DNA of 64,000 nt from Planctomycetota bacterium (GTDB lineage Bacteria > Planctomycetota > UBA1135): the NCBI GenBank assembly GCA_024275135.1, contig JAJRZS010000013.1:1-64000 (forward strand). The letters are read 5' to 3'. The translations under genes were made by a program, and so were the position numbers. The notes below the pieces were generated by a model. The model was given only the letters and a program-made list of their open reading frames with translations, did no database searches and had not been told where the DNA came from. Every line of letters begins with the position of its first letter. Position 1 is the first letter of the stretch. Shown piece by piece: positions 52,620 to 61,347 of this stretch.

Positions 52620-54611
52620 TTATAGGCTGGACTGCAGCTCCACCTCGATTTCTTGCCCGTCGGGGACATAAACGCTTTGTTTGTCGCCCTCGGGGGGGAA
52701 CAAAAAGACGCTCTCATTGGTGGGGGGGTAGGCCATCACTTCGTAAGAACCAGATTTAAGACCATCGAAGCGGAATCGCCCTTGCGCATCCACCGTGATG
52801 CTGCGGTGGAAGAAGGCGCTACCGTCTTGGCGTGCGAGGTTGACGGTTCCACCAACTAAAGGTTGACCGTCTTTGCCGATGGCGCGGCCGAAAATGGAGC
52901 CGCCTTTGTAGATTTGGAGAGTGCCCAAATCATTTTCACCGCCGTCGATAACGGTCGTGCTGACCAACTCCTTTAGGTATTGAGGATGGCTAATCAATAC
53001 TTGCATGTCCCCGGGGTAGGCATTCTCTAAACGGAAGTAGCCCTGTTTGTCGGTGGTTGCGGTGAGGGCAGGGATGTTGTTGGGATCGCCCAAGGAAGCT
53101 CCAAACAAGGAATCGATTTCATCCGGGTTGTATTCGTTTCCATGCAAGCTGACCAAGGCGCCGGCCACGGGCTTGCCGCTGGCTCCGTCGGTGACTTGGC
53201 CAAGCAACAAACCACCCGACTTCATATGCACGTCAATGCCGACTACATCTTCGTGGTCGATGCGAAAACTGGGCGAATAGGTTGCAGACAACCCCGGAGC
53301 TCGGGTTAACAAAATGAACGTGCCGGGATCGAAGCTGGGGATGGTGTAGGTGCCATCTGCCGATTCAAACTCATAGCGGCTTCCCGTCTTGCCATATTGT
53401 TTGCTGCCAGGCCGCGTGCGCATCACTTCTAGGCTGAATTTAGTGACAGGCTTACCATTGGGGCCAGTGACTTGACCGGAAACAGCGGCCTTCACTTGCA
53501 TGATGACCACCAAAGTGGTGGTGTCGGCCTGTACACGACCAGCATGTCCGGTGGTGTAGCCTTCGGCTTGCACCGACAATCCATAAATGCCAGGGGCTAG
53601 CCCGCGAACATCAAAGCTGCCATCTTCTTGGGTATAGGTTTGCTCGGTTAGGATTGGCCGGGGTTGCACGCGCGAAACCGTCACCAAAGCATGGGCGACG
53701 GGCTGATCGTTTTCGTCGGTGGCGCGGCCGGCGATGTGATGTTCGTCTTCGAGCACGACGACCTGCTCGTCCACGCTTTTGTTTTCTAAAAACAGCAAGG
53801 GACGAATTTGTGCAGTGGCAAAGCCTTCCAGTTCTGCACGCAAAGTCCAAATTCCTTCAGCGATGTTTTGGAAATGAAAATGCCCTTCTTCATCGGCTTG
53901 GGTTTGTAGGAGGCGACCCAAGGCCAAATCTTCTTCGCGGACTTCTTCAGGCGTTCCTTGTTGAAATCCGCTTTGTTGGCGGTGGAGTTCAATCCGTGCG
54001 GGCAAGGGATTGCCGCCACTATCCGTGCAGCGGCCATCTAGGCTGTAGCCGGTCTTTAACACAATGGGGGGCAACTCTTGGGATTCCTCCGGCAAGGAGG
54101 CGAAGGCCAAGCCCTGGGTGGGGGCGTAGTCGCCGTGATAGACCCAAATGTTCATCTCTTTGTTGGCGGGCAAACGAGTGAAGGAATAGTTGCCCTTGGT
54201 GTCGGTGAGAGCTTCAAACTTGGGTGCCTTTTGGAAATCCGCCATAAGCATGCCAGCTTGATAGCGCTCGGAAACCGTGACCATGGCTTCGGCTACCGGT
54301 TTTCCATTGTCGTTCACAACCTTGCCGCGTACGGTGGCGCCAATGCGCTCTGCACCGGGTGCCGGGGCAGACCAATCTTCAAGCTCAGTACGGGAATCGA
54401 CCGCGGGCGCGGCGGTTTCGCGGCTGGGCTGGGACTCCAAACTGCCACTGGCAGGAGCAGGTTGCTCAGGGCTAGCGGGAGTGGAGGCCAAGGGGGCATC
54501 CGGTGTTTTAGGGGAGGGGCTTAGGAACAGGTAGGCACCGGCGGCCAGGGCGAAGACGACCACGGCCAGTAAGCCAAAGAGTTGGGAATTTCCGGATTGG
54601 GAGCGGTTCAT
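52620..54611 (-). CDS. Envelope protein with carboxypeptidase-regulatory-like repeats (third member)
   Basis: A 663-residue protein with an N-terminal anchor (LFGLLAVVVFALAAGAYLFL), a Pro/Ala/Ser-rich linker and about six carboxypeptidase-regulatory-like repeats. The repeats are more canonical than in the two larger proteins: ATVRGKVVNDNGKPVAEAMV, YSLDGRCTDSGGNPLPARI, HHIAGRATDENDQPVAHALV, AAVSGQVTGPNGKPVTKFSL, GLLLGQVTDGASGKPVAGAL, GSIFGRAIGKDGQPLVGGTV. The frame extends to 54683, but ATG 54611 gives a normal membrane anchor. No enzymatic domain; function unknown. Confidence 0.78.
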   Translation of the reverse strand: MNRSQSGNSQLFGLLAVVVFALAAGAYLFLSPSPKTPDAPLASTPASPEQPAPASGSLESQPSRETAAPAVDSRTELEDWSAPAPGAERIGATVRGKVVNDNGKPVAEAMVTVSERYQAGMLMADFQKAPKFEALTDTKGNYSFTRLPANKEMNIWVYHGDYAPTQGLAFASLPEESQELPPIVLKTGYSLDGRCTDSGGNPLPARIELHRQQSGFQQGTPEEVREEDLALGRLLQTQADEEGHFHFQNIAEGIWTLRAELEGFATAQIRPLLFLENKSVDEQVVVLEDEHHIAGRATDENDQPVAHALVTVSRVQPRPILTEQTYTQEDGSFDVRGLAPGIYGLSVQAEGYTTGHAGRVQADTTTLVVIMQVKAAVSGQVTGPNGKPVTKFSLEVMRTRPGSKQYGKTGSRYEFESADGTYTIPSFDPGTFILLTRAPGLSATYSPSFRIDHEDVVGIDVHMKSGGLLLGQVTDGASGKPVAGALVSLHGNEYNPDEIDSLFGASLGDPNNIPALTATTDKQGYFRLENAYPGDMQVLISHPQYLKELVSTTVIDGGENDLGTLQIYKGGSIFGRAIGKDGQPLVGGTVNLARQDGSAFFHRSITVDAQGRFRFDGLKSGSYEVMAYPPTNESVFLFPPEGDKQSVYVPDGQEIEVELQSSL

Positions 54612-54722
54612 TTTTTGCGCAAAAAGAGGGCCGACGGTGTTGGGACGCACCGCGCCCGCAGAATCTTCCCTTTTTATCGGCATTCTTGGAAGCGAGGTGG
54701 GGGGAATTTTCGGCCTGGCGGC

Positions 54723-54728
54723 TAAGAT
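54723..54728 (+). promoter_or_regulatory. Candidate -10 (TAAGAT) for the zinc peptidase-pgi pair
   Basis: TAAGAT ends 8 nt before the ATG at 54737. Confidence 0.4.
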
Positions 54729-54736
54729 AAGCGCCC

Positions 54737-55420
54737 ATGCTACTGCTTGCCCTCCTGTTGGTGTTGGCCGCCTCCCTGTTGGGAAGCTGGGCGCAGCGGG
54801 TGGTGCTGCAAAAGTTTCGGCTCTACCAAAAGGTGCCCAATTTGGCTGGCCTTTCCGGGGCGGAGGCAGCGCGCTTAATTTTGCGGCATGCTAGGATGAC
54901 GGATATCAAGGTGGAGCGTGTCGATGGGGTTTTGCAAGATCATTACGACCCCCGGCAAAGGGTGCTGAGTTTGTCGGCCCCGGTCTTTGACGGTCGCCAT
55001 TTGGCCGCGCTTGGGGTCGCTGCACATGAGGTTGGGCATGCCCTCCAGCAAGCCAGTCATTATCCGCTCTTGGCCATCCGCAATTTTTCCGTGCCTTCGG
55101 CCCGCTTGGGGCAAGTGATTGGGGTGCCTCTATTGCTTTTTGGCTCTCTCTTCCAACTACCTTTCCTTGCCCTATTCGGATTGGCGCTCTACCTGGGGGT
55201 GGTTTTGTTTCAGCTGCTTACCTTGCCGGTGGAATTAGACGCTTCGCGCCGGGCCTTGGTGGCCTTAGATCAACTCGGCTTTGTCCGTACCCAAGCCGAG
55301 GTCGAGGGCGTGGCGGCCGTGTTGAATGCCGCCGCCCTAACCTATGTGGCGGCAGCTCTTGCTGGGCTGTCGATGTTGTTCTACTACTTAGTCCTGTTCT
55401 TCGGAGGAAGGCGAAACTAA
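54737..55420 (+). CDS. Membrane zinc metallopeptidase, YugP family
   Basis: A 227-residue membrane protease-like protein. It has an N-terminal helix (LLLALLLVLAASLLGSW), a zinc site HEVGH (His97 to His101) in LGVAAHEVGHALQQA, two to three central hydrophobic segments (about 130-165), ELDASRRAL as likely third-ligand region and a final helix. These features and the size fit the YugP/neutral zinc metallopeptidase family; substrates are unknown. Its TAA shares a base with the pgi ATG (TAATG). Confidence 0.9.
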   Translation: MLLLALLLVLAASLLGSWAQRVVLQKFRLYQKVPNLAGLSGAEAARLILRHARMTDIKVERVDGVLQDHYDPRQRVLSLSAPVFDGRHLAALGVAAHEVGHALQQASHYPLLAIRNFSVPSARLGQVIGVPLLLFGSLFQLPFLALFGLALYLGVVLFQLLTLPVELDASRRALVALDQLGFVRTQAEVEGVAAVLNAAALTYVAAALAGLSMLFYYLVLFFGGRRN

Positions 55421-56811
55421 TGGCTTTGCATCTCGATTTCACTGGTTTTTTTGGCGACGGCGAAGATGGTCGTTTGCGGCGCAGCGATTTGCAAGCGGCG
55501 ATGCCCAAGGCGGCCGAGGTGCGCGCAGCGCATCTTGCCCAGCCGCCGAAGTGGCGTAGTTTGCATGCGCGCGAAGACTTGGAGCAGGCATGTAAGCAAC
55601 GAGCGCAGGAGGTGAAGGCGCAGGGAGATGTGGAGTATTTTGTGGTGCTCGGCATTGGTGGTTCCGCACTTGGAACTACGGCGATGGTGCATGCTCTGGC
55701 ACCACTCTATCAGCAGTGGAAGCCGGCGCCTGGGCAGCCTCGGGTTTTTGTGCTCGACAATGTTGATCCGGATTGGTTGGGTGAATTTTTTGCTTCTATT
55801 CCACTGCAGCGGGCCCATATCAATGTGATTTCGAAGTCAGGCGGCACGATTGAAACCAGTGCTTGTTTCCTCTTGGCATGGCATCACATGGTGCAGGCTT
55901 GTGAAGGCAAGGAAGAGCAGGCGAGGCAGCGTTTCACTATCACCACCGACGCTAAGCAAGGCCATTTCCGTCGCCTTGCCGACGACCTTGGTTTTGCCAC
56001 CTTGCCAGTTCCCGATGGGGTGGGAGGACGCTTCTCGGTGATGTCTCCCGTGGGCATGTTTACCGCTGAAATGGCGGGTTTGGACGTGGCTTCCATTCAC
56101 GCTGGAGCCGCGCGCGTCGACCAGAAATTGGCGCAAGCCACAGCAGAGGAAGATCCAGCATTGGTTTATGCCTTGGCTCATATGCTGTATTTGCAACAAG
56201 GCAAGTCGGTGCATGTACATTTTGCTTACGCCCATCGCTTGAGTTTCTTGGCGGATTGGTATAAGCAATTGTGGGCCGAGTCCTTGGGCAAAAAACACAA
56301 CTTAAAGGGGGAAGTTGTGCATGTCGGGCCTACCCCGGTGAAGGCGGTTGGGCCAACGGATCAGCATAGTCAGGCACAGTTATATATGGAGGGGCCAAAT
56401 GACAAAGTCTTTACCATGCTCAAGCTTGGTAAGTTCACGCAGGAGCTTCCCATTCCAACACCCTTTGCTGATTCGCCGGCTTTTCACCACTTGCAAAACC
56501 GTAGCTTTTCCGAGCTCATGGAACAGGAGCGGCGTGGCACGGAAGTTGCCTTGTTAGAAGCCGGACGCCCGGTTTGTGTGTTGGAAATGTGCAAACTGGA
56601 CGCTTTTCATCTCGGGCAGTACTTCCAATTCATGCAAATTGCTACGGCCTTTGCTGGCGGTATTTTGGGCATTGATCCCTTTGACCAACCAGGGGTGGAA
56701 GCGGGCAAAGTTGCAGCTTTGGCATTGATGGGATGCGCGGGTTATGACGGTCGCGCACAGGAAATCCAGGCGCAGTTCACGCACCGCGAGGAGTATCGCT
56801 TAAGCTGTTAG
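55420..56811 (+). CDS. pgi: Glucose-6-phosphate isomerase
   Basis: A 463-residue isomerase of glucose-6-phosphate and fructose-6-phosphate. VVLGIGGSALGTTAM and VISKSGGTIETSACF are the phosphate-binding SIS motifs. GGRFSVMSPVGMF, then WAESLGKKH and GPTDQHSQAQLYMEGPND give the catalytic Glu/His region. The length is nearer the compact bacterial/archaeal-type Pgi (about 450) than the 550-residue E. coli type. It is translationally coupled to the zinc peptidase gene and ends 4 nt inside the convergent PpiC gene. Confidence 0.95.
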   Translation: MALHLDFTGFFGDGEDGRLRRSDLQAAMPKAAEVRAAHLAQPPKWRSLHAREDLEQACKQRAQEVKAQGDVEYFVVLGIGGSALGTTAMVHALAPLYQQWKPAPGQPRVFVLDNVDPDWLGEFFASIPLQRAHINVISKSGGTIETSACFLLAWHHMVQACEGKEEQARQRFTITTDAKQGHFRRLADDLGFATLPVPDGVGGRFSVMSPVGMFTAEMAGLDVASIHAGAARVDQKLAQATAEEDPALVYALAHMLYLQQGKSVHVHFAYAHRLSFLADWYKQLWAESLGKKHNLKGEVVHVGPTPVKAVGPTDQHSQAQLYMEGPNDKVFTMLKLGKFTQELPIPTPFADSPAFHHLQNRSFSELMEQERRGTEVALLEAGRPVCVLEMCKLDAFHLGQYFQFMQIATAFAGGILGIDPFDQPGVEAGKVAALALMGCAGYDGRAQEIQAQFTHREEYRLSC

Positions 56812-58196
56812 TCGGCGGTGGGGAAGCTGCGTTGCCAGCGGCAGCGGAGGCGGATTTCGTTGAGAAATTGCCGACGCAAGGCTTTATGCTGACCGCGACG
56901 ATAGAGCGCGCGCAACTCGGCTTGGGGTGGGGATTCACGCAAATCAGCAATCAGCACCAAGGCCATGCCGCTGAGGGGCTGAAAAGGGTTGGCATCAACA
57001 ATCTTGACGGGGCCAAAGATGCCTTTGCCGGGGGCGGCGAAAGCTGCATCACATAATGCTTGAGGCACCCCATCTTCTCGAGCATGCACCCAACCCAACA
57101 TGCCAGCGCGACGTCGAGTGGCTTCGTCTTCGGAATAATCGGTGGCTAAGGAACGAAAATCGTCGGCGTTGCGCATGCGTTCGCGGAGCTTAAGCAATTC
57201 CTTTTCCGCTTCCTCGAAAGTAAGGTCGAGGTCGTCAGTTTTTTCCTCATGCGCACGCAACAAAATCCAACCGATATAGCGGGAAGCTCCATACTCGGCT
57301 TCAATGTCGGCACGCTGCTCTGCTTCCAGATTTTCAAACCAAGAATCGGGAAACTGTTGCTTGGCGAGAAGGCGAAGGTAGCCGGCGACCCGCAGCTCAT
57401 CGGATTTCAACACCGCCTCGATGCTGGAATTCTTAACCTGAAGTAACCCCTCATAAGTGGCGCCACCATAAGCAGGGTTTTCTTCTACCCTTTTGCGTCG
57501 CCATTCAATTTCCTGGTACAACACATCATCGGTGAGCGGTAATTTTTCCGCTTGTGCCCAGGCTGGAAGAGCTTCCATCAGCACCAGCTGCTCAACGCGA
57601 TCCACCAAATCATCGTTGCCCATGGTTTGGCGTAAAATGGCACCGAGTTCTTGTTCGGAAATGCGGTAGGGTGGCGCGTCTAAGACCATGCCCGGAGGGG
57701 CGGATTTGGCCTTTTCCTGCAAGTTGGCAATATGTTGGTCCGTCCAGCTCTGCAACATTTCCGCAGTGACCGCTTCCTCAACGGGTAGCTGCAAGTCGGC
57801 GCGCACCAAATCTTCGTGGAGCAAGGAATCGGCGATCAATTTGCGGAATTCTTGCATGCCCATTTGCCGGGAAGCCAGAATTGTTTCCAGACTTTGGCCA
57901 GCAGCTTCGATTTGCTCCCGGGCTTTTTGAATGCGCGCGTCAACAGCCGCTGGGTTGGGCTTAAAACCACGTGCATCAGCTTCAATTTCCACCAACCGAA
58001 TTTGCAGCAAGTGGGTGAGGGCCTGCACCCCGGTTTGTTGGTAGTGAGCATTCGCGCCGAGGAAACGATCGAAGCGATCTTGATCCAAGGAGCCGCCGTT
58101 CCACACTGCGACTTGGTTTTGCGCCAGATGGAGCGGGGTGGCATCTTGTGCGGCCCAAGTTGCACTTGGAAAACAAAGGAGGAGGAAGGCCAACAT
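56808..58196 (-). CDS. Periplasmic PpiC/SurA-type peptidyl-prolyl isomerase (foldase)
   Basis: A 462-residue exported folding factor. The signal peptide is MLAFLLLCFPSATWA. A SurA-N-like helical region (about 35-150) comes before two parvulin-like segments. The more recognisable one, at about 310-430, includes YIGWILLRAHEEK, DFRSLATDYSEDEATRRRAGMLGWV and FAAPGKGIFGPV. Such proteins assist outer-membrane protein assembly. ATG 58196 was chosen because it starts the signal peptide; the frame runs to 58298 inside the neighbour. It lies downstream of the Clp-type ATPase on the same strand and behind an inverted repeat. Confidence 0.82.
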   Translation of the reverse strand: MLAFLLLCFPSATWAAQDATPLHLAQNQVAVWNGGSLDQDRFDRFLGANAHYQQTGVQALTHLLQIRLVEIEADARGFKPNPAAVDARIQKAREQIEAAGQSLETILASRQMGMQEFRKLIADSLLHEDLVRADLQLPVEEAVTAEMLQSWTDQHIANLQEKAKSAPPGMVLDAPPYRISEQELGAILRQTMGNDDLVDRVEQLVLMEALPAWAQAEKLPLTDDVLYQEIEWRRKRVEENPAYGGATYEGLLQVKNSSIEAVLKSDELRVAGYLRLLAKQQFPDSWFENLEAEQRADIEAEYGASRYIGWILLRAHEEKTDDLDLTFEEAEKELLKLRERMRNADDFRSLATDYSEDEATRRRAGMLGWVHAREDGVPQALCDAAFAAPGKGIFGPVKIVDANPFQPLSGMALVLIADLRESPPQAELRALYRRGQHKALRRQFLNEIRLRCRWQRSFPTAD

Positions 58197-58221
58197 CGGG
58201 GCACAGGATACCCGTGCCCCG
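58197..58221 (-). promoter_or_regulatory. Inverted repeat around the foldase -10 (TATCCT)
   Basis: Perfect 8-bp arms CGGGGCAC and GTGCCCCG flank 9 bp that hold TATCCT (minus strand, 58205-58210), which ends 8 nt before ATG 58196. It may be an operator over the -10 or an RNA hairpin directly before the start codon. No T tract, so a weak terminator candidate. Confidence 0.45.
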
Positions 58222-58248
58222 AAAGTGGGGGTCCTTGAGGGGAGGATT

Positions 58249-59643
58249 TTAGGCAGCAGCCTGGCGAAAGACGACTTTCCCGCCTTTCCAACTGGCAATC
58301 ACCTGTTGTCCGGATGAGAACGTACCATCCAAGATGGCGTTGGACAATGGCTCTTCCACTAGACGCGCAAGGGCACGCCGCACTTCCCGAGCGCCAAACT
58401 CCTCGCAATACCCTTCCTCGGCTACGGCCTTGGCCAGGCGCCCCGACCACTTCAGTTGGATACCGGCGTTTTGCATGCGCTCGCGAAGTTTTTGCAGCTG
58501 CAATTCCGCAATGCGGGCGCAATCTTCTGGTGATAGGCGGCGGAAGGTGATGACTCCGTCTAACCGGTTCATCAGTTCGGGCTTGAAATTGCGTTTTAAA
58601 GCCTCTTGGGTAATGGATTCATAATCGTATTCAGCCAAGCTGCCATCGCGACCAAAACCGACGCGGTTGCAGGCTTGGGCATAATCCATGGTGCCGACAT
58701 TCGATGTCATCAACACCAGAGCTTTGCGGAAGGAAACGGTGTTGCCCTTGCTGTCGGTGAGGCGGCCATCGTCCAAAATTTGCAACAGCATGTTGTGCAA
58801 TTTTTCATGCCCCTTTTCGATCTCATCAAACAAAACCACAGCATGGGGGTCGCGCAATAAAGCTTCGGTCAGGGTGCCGCCGTCGTTGTGTCCAACATAG
58901 CCGGGAGGAGCCCCAATGAGTTTTGCGGTTTCGTGGGGGAGGGCAAATTCCGAACAATCAATGCGTATCAGATTGTTGCTTTCAAACAAATGACGAGCTA
59001 AAGATTTGGCCAACTCGGTTTTGCCTGTGCCCGTGCGTCCAACTAATAAGAAACTGCCAATCGGCCGTAGCGGATCGCCGATGCCAGTGGCAGATTTTAA
59101 AACCGTACGACAAATTCTACGCACAGCTTCCTCCTGCCCTACCAACTCTAGCAGTACCTTTTCTTGCAGGGATTTGGCCCGCTGTCGGAACATGGCGTCG
59201 GCTTCGTCTTCGGTGGCCTGGGCCGCGCCCTCTGCGGGAAGGGAGACCGAATGAATTTCCAGATTTGGATTCACATCGACGCAGATTTGGTAAAGCAAAT
59301 CCTCGGCGGCGATGGCGTCTTCGGGATAAATGGAGTGCACCTTAGGCAGCACTTCTTCCTCTACTCCAATCACGCAAGTTTCCACCACCAGGCGGCGATA
59401 TTCGCGTCGGCTCGGCGGTTCTCCAACTCCCTTTTGCAAGGCGGACAAGGACACATCTTGTCCGAGTACTCTGACGCGGATAAAGCCGTCGATCAGGTCG
59501 AAGTATTTGTAGACGATTCCGGTTCCGTTGGACATGGTAAGCGAAGGGACGGGCTGGCTATGGGCTACCAGGCGTGGATACTTCGGCTTTTGGGCTTCTA
59601 CGCTTGAATATGGGGATAAAGAGAAAATTCCTTGAGTATCCAT
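58249..59643 (-). CDS. Single-ring Clp-type AAA+ ATPase (ClpA/ClpC D2-like)
   Basis: A 464-residue unfoldase-like protein. The N-terminal 150 residues resemble no Clp N-domain that I recognise. One AAA+ module of the second-ring ClpA/B/C class follows: Walker A LLVGRTGTGKT, pore loop GYVGHND, Walker B VVLFDEIEKGH, sensor 1 MTSNVG, Arg finger KPELMNRLD, sensor 2 FGAREVRR. After sensor 1 the sequence NRVGFGRDG sits where ClpC and ClpA carry their ClpP-docking [LIV]GF loop, so partnership with ClpP is plausible. ATG 59535 is an alternative start. Divergent from the kinase operon. Confidence 0.85.
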   Translation of the reverse strand: MDTQGIFSLSPYSSVEAQKPKYPRLVAHSQPVPSLTMSNGTGIVYKYFDLIDGFIRVRVLGQDVSLSALQKGVGEPPSRREYRRLVVETCVIGVEEEVLPKVHSIYPEDAIAAEDLLYQICVDVNPNLEIHSVSLPAEGAAQATEDEADAMFRQRAKSLQEKVLLELVGQEEAVRRICRTVLKSATGIGDPLRPIGSFLLVGRTGTGKTELAKSLARHLFESNNLIRIDCSEFALPHETAKLIGAPPGYVGHNDGGTLTEALLRDPHAVVLFDEIEKGHEKLHNMLLQILDDGRLTDSKGNTVSFRKALVLMTSNVGTMDYAQACNRVGFGRDGSLAEYDYESITQEALKRNFKPELMNRLDGVITFRRLSPEDCARIAELQLQKLRERMQNAGIQLKWSGRLAKAVAEEGYCEEFGAREVRRALARLVEEPLSNAILDGTFSSGQQVIASWKGGKVVFRQAAA

Positions 59644-59659
59644 CGCGGTCTCGCCGATA

Positions 59660-59665
59660 TAGGAT
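59660..59665 (+). promoter_or_regulatory. Candidate -10 (TAGGAT) for the kinase operon
   Basis: TAGGAT, within TATAGGAT, ends 9 nt before the ATG at 59675, in the divergent gap with the Clp-type gene. Confidence 0.4.
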
Positions 59666-59674
59666 GTCGGCCCC

Positions 59675-60682
59675 ATGACGGCATCCACTCCCGTCCCGGC
59701 CGAGGAGCAGCAATTCCTCGCCCAGCTCGTATTTCGCGGTTTTTTAGCCCGCGAAGACGCTCAGCTTGTGCTCGCTGCTGCCGCCGAAGTGCCATTTGAA
59801 GACGCACTGGCTGCCGTGACCGACTGGGATGCCAAGAAGATTGCTTACTTGCGCCGCACCAAGGTCATGAAGGAGCCGCAAATCCCCGGCTTCAAAATGG
59901 GCAAGCTATTGGGCAGTGGGGCCACTGCCGAAGTTTTTTCTGCTCAACGGGAAAAAGACTTTCAACATGTAGCCTTAAAGATTTTGCGGCCCGACTTGGC
60001 GGCAGATCCGATAGCTTCCAAACGTTTTTTACATGAGGCAAAGTTGTTGAAAGATTTGCAAGTGCCAGGCGTGGTGCGCGGGTTTCGGGTTTTTCGATTC
60101 CTCGACACGCTGATTCTGGAAATGGAGCGGGTGCCAGGCAAAACTTTGGAAGAGCTGTTGGCTGAAGGGCATCAGTTTGAAGAACGGCAAGCCCTTTCTA
60201 TCGTTTTGCAAGTGGCCGAGGCTTTGGAAGGTATGCGCGCTCAAGGCGTGGTGCATCGCGATCTGAAACCTGGCAATGTGATGGTTTCTCGCGACGGTCA
60301 TGTGAAGCTCATTGATTTGGGCTTTGCCGGTGAAGGCATGGAGGGAACCCAAGGCGATGGCACGACCTTGGGGACCGCCGCATACCTAGCACCAGAACAG
60401 GCCCGTGGTTTGGAGGACTTGGATGGGCGGGCCGATATTTATTCCCTTGGCGCCACTCTTTATCATTTAGTTGTCGGTGCCCTTCCCTTTGAAGCGGGCG
60501 ACGATCAGGAGATGGTGCGCAAGCAGGTCTTGGAGAGTCTGAAGGGATCCGCCTTAAAGGGGCGCTCCATCTCGCCGACCATGCATTACTTCATTGAAAA
60601 GATGATGGCTAAGGACCGGGATGTACGCTACGCGACGGCTTCCGATTTGATGGAAGATATTCAAGCGCATTTGAGGCGATGA
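59675..60682 (+). CDS. Serine/threonine protein kinase, eukaryote-like
   Basis: A 335-residue soluble kinase without a transmembrane segment or sensor domain. About 70 N-terminal residues precede the kinase core: Gly loop GKLLGSGATAEVF, Lys in HVALKILRPD, catalytic loop HRDLKPGNVM (His194, Asp196), DLG in place of DFG, then GTAAYLAPEQ and DIYSLGATLYHLVVG. All catalytic residues are present, so it should be active. It is the first gene of a four-gene operon (kinase, YkgJ, TPR peptidase, radC) in which each gene overlaps the next by 1-4 nt. Confidence 0.93.
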   Translation: MTASTPVPAEEQQFLAQLVFRGFLAREDAQLVLAAAAEVPFEDALAAVTDWDAKKIAYLRRTKVMKEPQIPGFKMGKLLGSGATAEVFSAQREKDFQHVALKILRPDLAADPIASKRFLHEAKLLKDLQVPGVVRGFRVFRFLDTLILEMERVPGKTLEELLAEGHQFEERQALSIVLQVAEALEGMRAQGVVHRDLKPGNVMVSRDGHVKLIDLGFAGEGMEGTQGDGTTLGTAAYLAPEQARGLEDLDGRADIYSLGATLYHLVVGALPFEAGDDQEMVRKQVLESLKGSALKGRSISPTMHYFIEKMMAKDRDVRYATASDLMEDIQAHLRR

Positions 60683-61347
60683 GCCAGGAAGAGGGTTTCC
60701 ATTTTTATTTTCAATGCCACCGCTGCGGCAATTGTTGTCGGGTAGGGCATGGCCAAATATGGGTGCAGCCCGAAGAGGTAGAGGCCATGGCCGGGCTGCT
60801 GCAAATGTCCATGGAAAGGTTTGTGCAACAGCATGTGCGGGCCGTTGGTTCGCGTTGGTCCTTGCTTGAAAAGCCGGATGGGAGTTGCGTGATGTTGGAC
60901 GAGGCGTTGGCTTGTCGGGTTTATTCCGCGCGGCCTGCCCAATGTCGTAGCTTTCCCTATTGGCCGCAGTTGCAGCAGCCGGGCAAGGCCTTGCGCTTTG
61001 CCGCTGGCTATTGCCAGGGCTTGCAACTTTTTCCAACCCTTGACCAATGGCAGGCGGTGTTGCCTCGCGCACGCGCCATTCTTGAGGTGGAGGCCAAAGA
61101 GCTTGTGAGCACCGAGCAGGTGTTTGCTGCTGAGCGTTGGGGTAGTTCGGTGGAAATTGATTTATTCTTGGCTTCTCAACAAGCGTGGACGGCGACGTCT
61201 CCGCCAGCGGCCCATAAGTTGCGTTTGCAGCTGCAAGAACTAGCGGTGGCTTATGGTTATCCTTGGTCTTCCGGACCCTGGCAGCGGCTGCTTGCGGATC
61301 GTCGTCAGGGCTGGTTGGCCCGCGGAGGCTGGCCCCAACTCAACTGA
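60679..61347 (+). CDS. YkgJ-family cysteine-cluster protein
   Basis: A 222-residue cytoplasmic protein with the zinc or iron-binding cysteine pattern of the YkgJ/CxxCxxCC family. HRCGNCCRVG lies near the N-terminus, followed by CVMLDEALACRVYSARPAQCRSFPYWP in the middle and GYCQG. The biochemical role of the family is unknown; some members bind metal. The ATG overlaps the kinase stop (ATGA) and the TGA shares a base with the next ATG (TGATG). Confidence 0.9.
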   Translation: MSQEEGFHFYFQCHRCGNCCRVGHGQIWVQPEEVEAMAGLLQMSMERFVQQHVRAVGSRWSLLEKPDGSCVMLDEALACRVYSARPAQCRSFPYWPQLQQPGKALRFAAGYCQGLQLFPTLDQWQAVLPRARAILEVEAKELVSTEQVFAAERWGSSVEIDLFLASQQAWTATSPPAAHKLRLQLQELAVAYGYPWSSGPWQRLLADRRQGWLARGGWPQLN

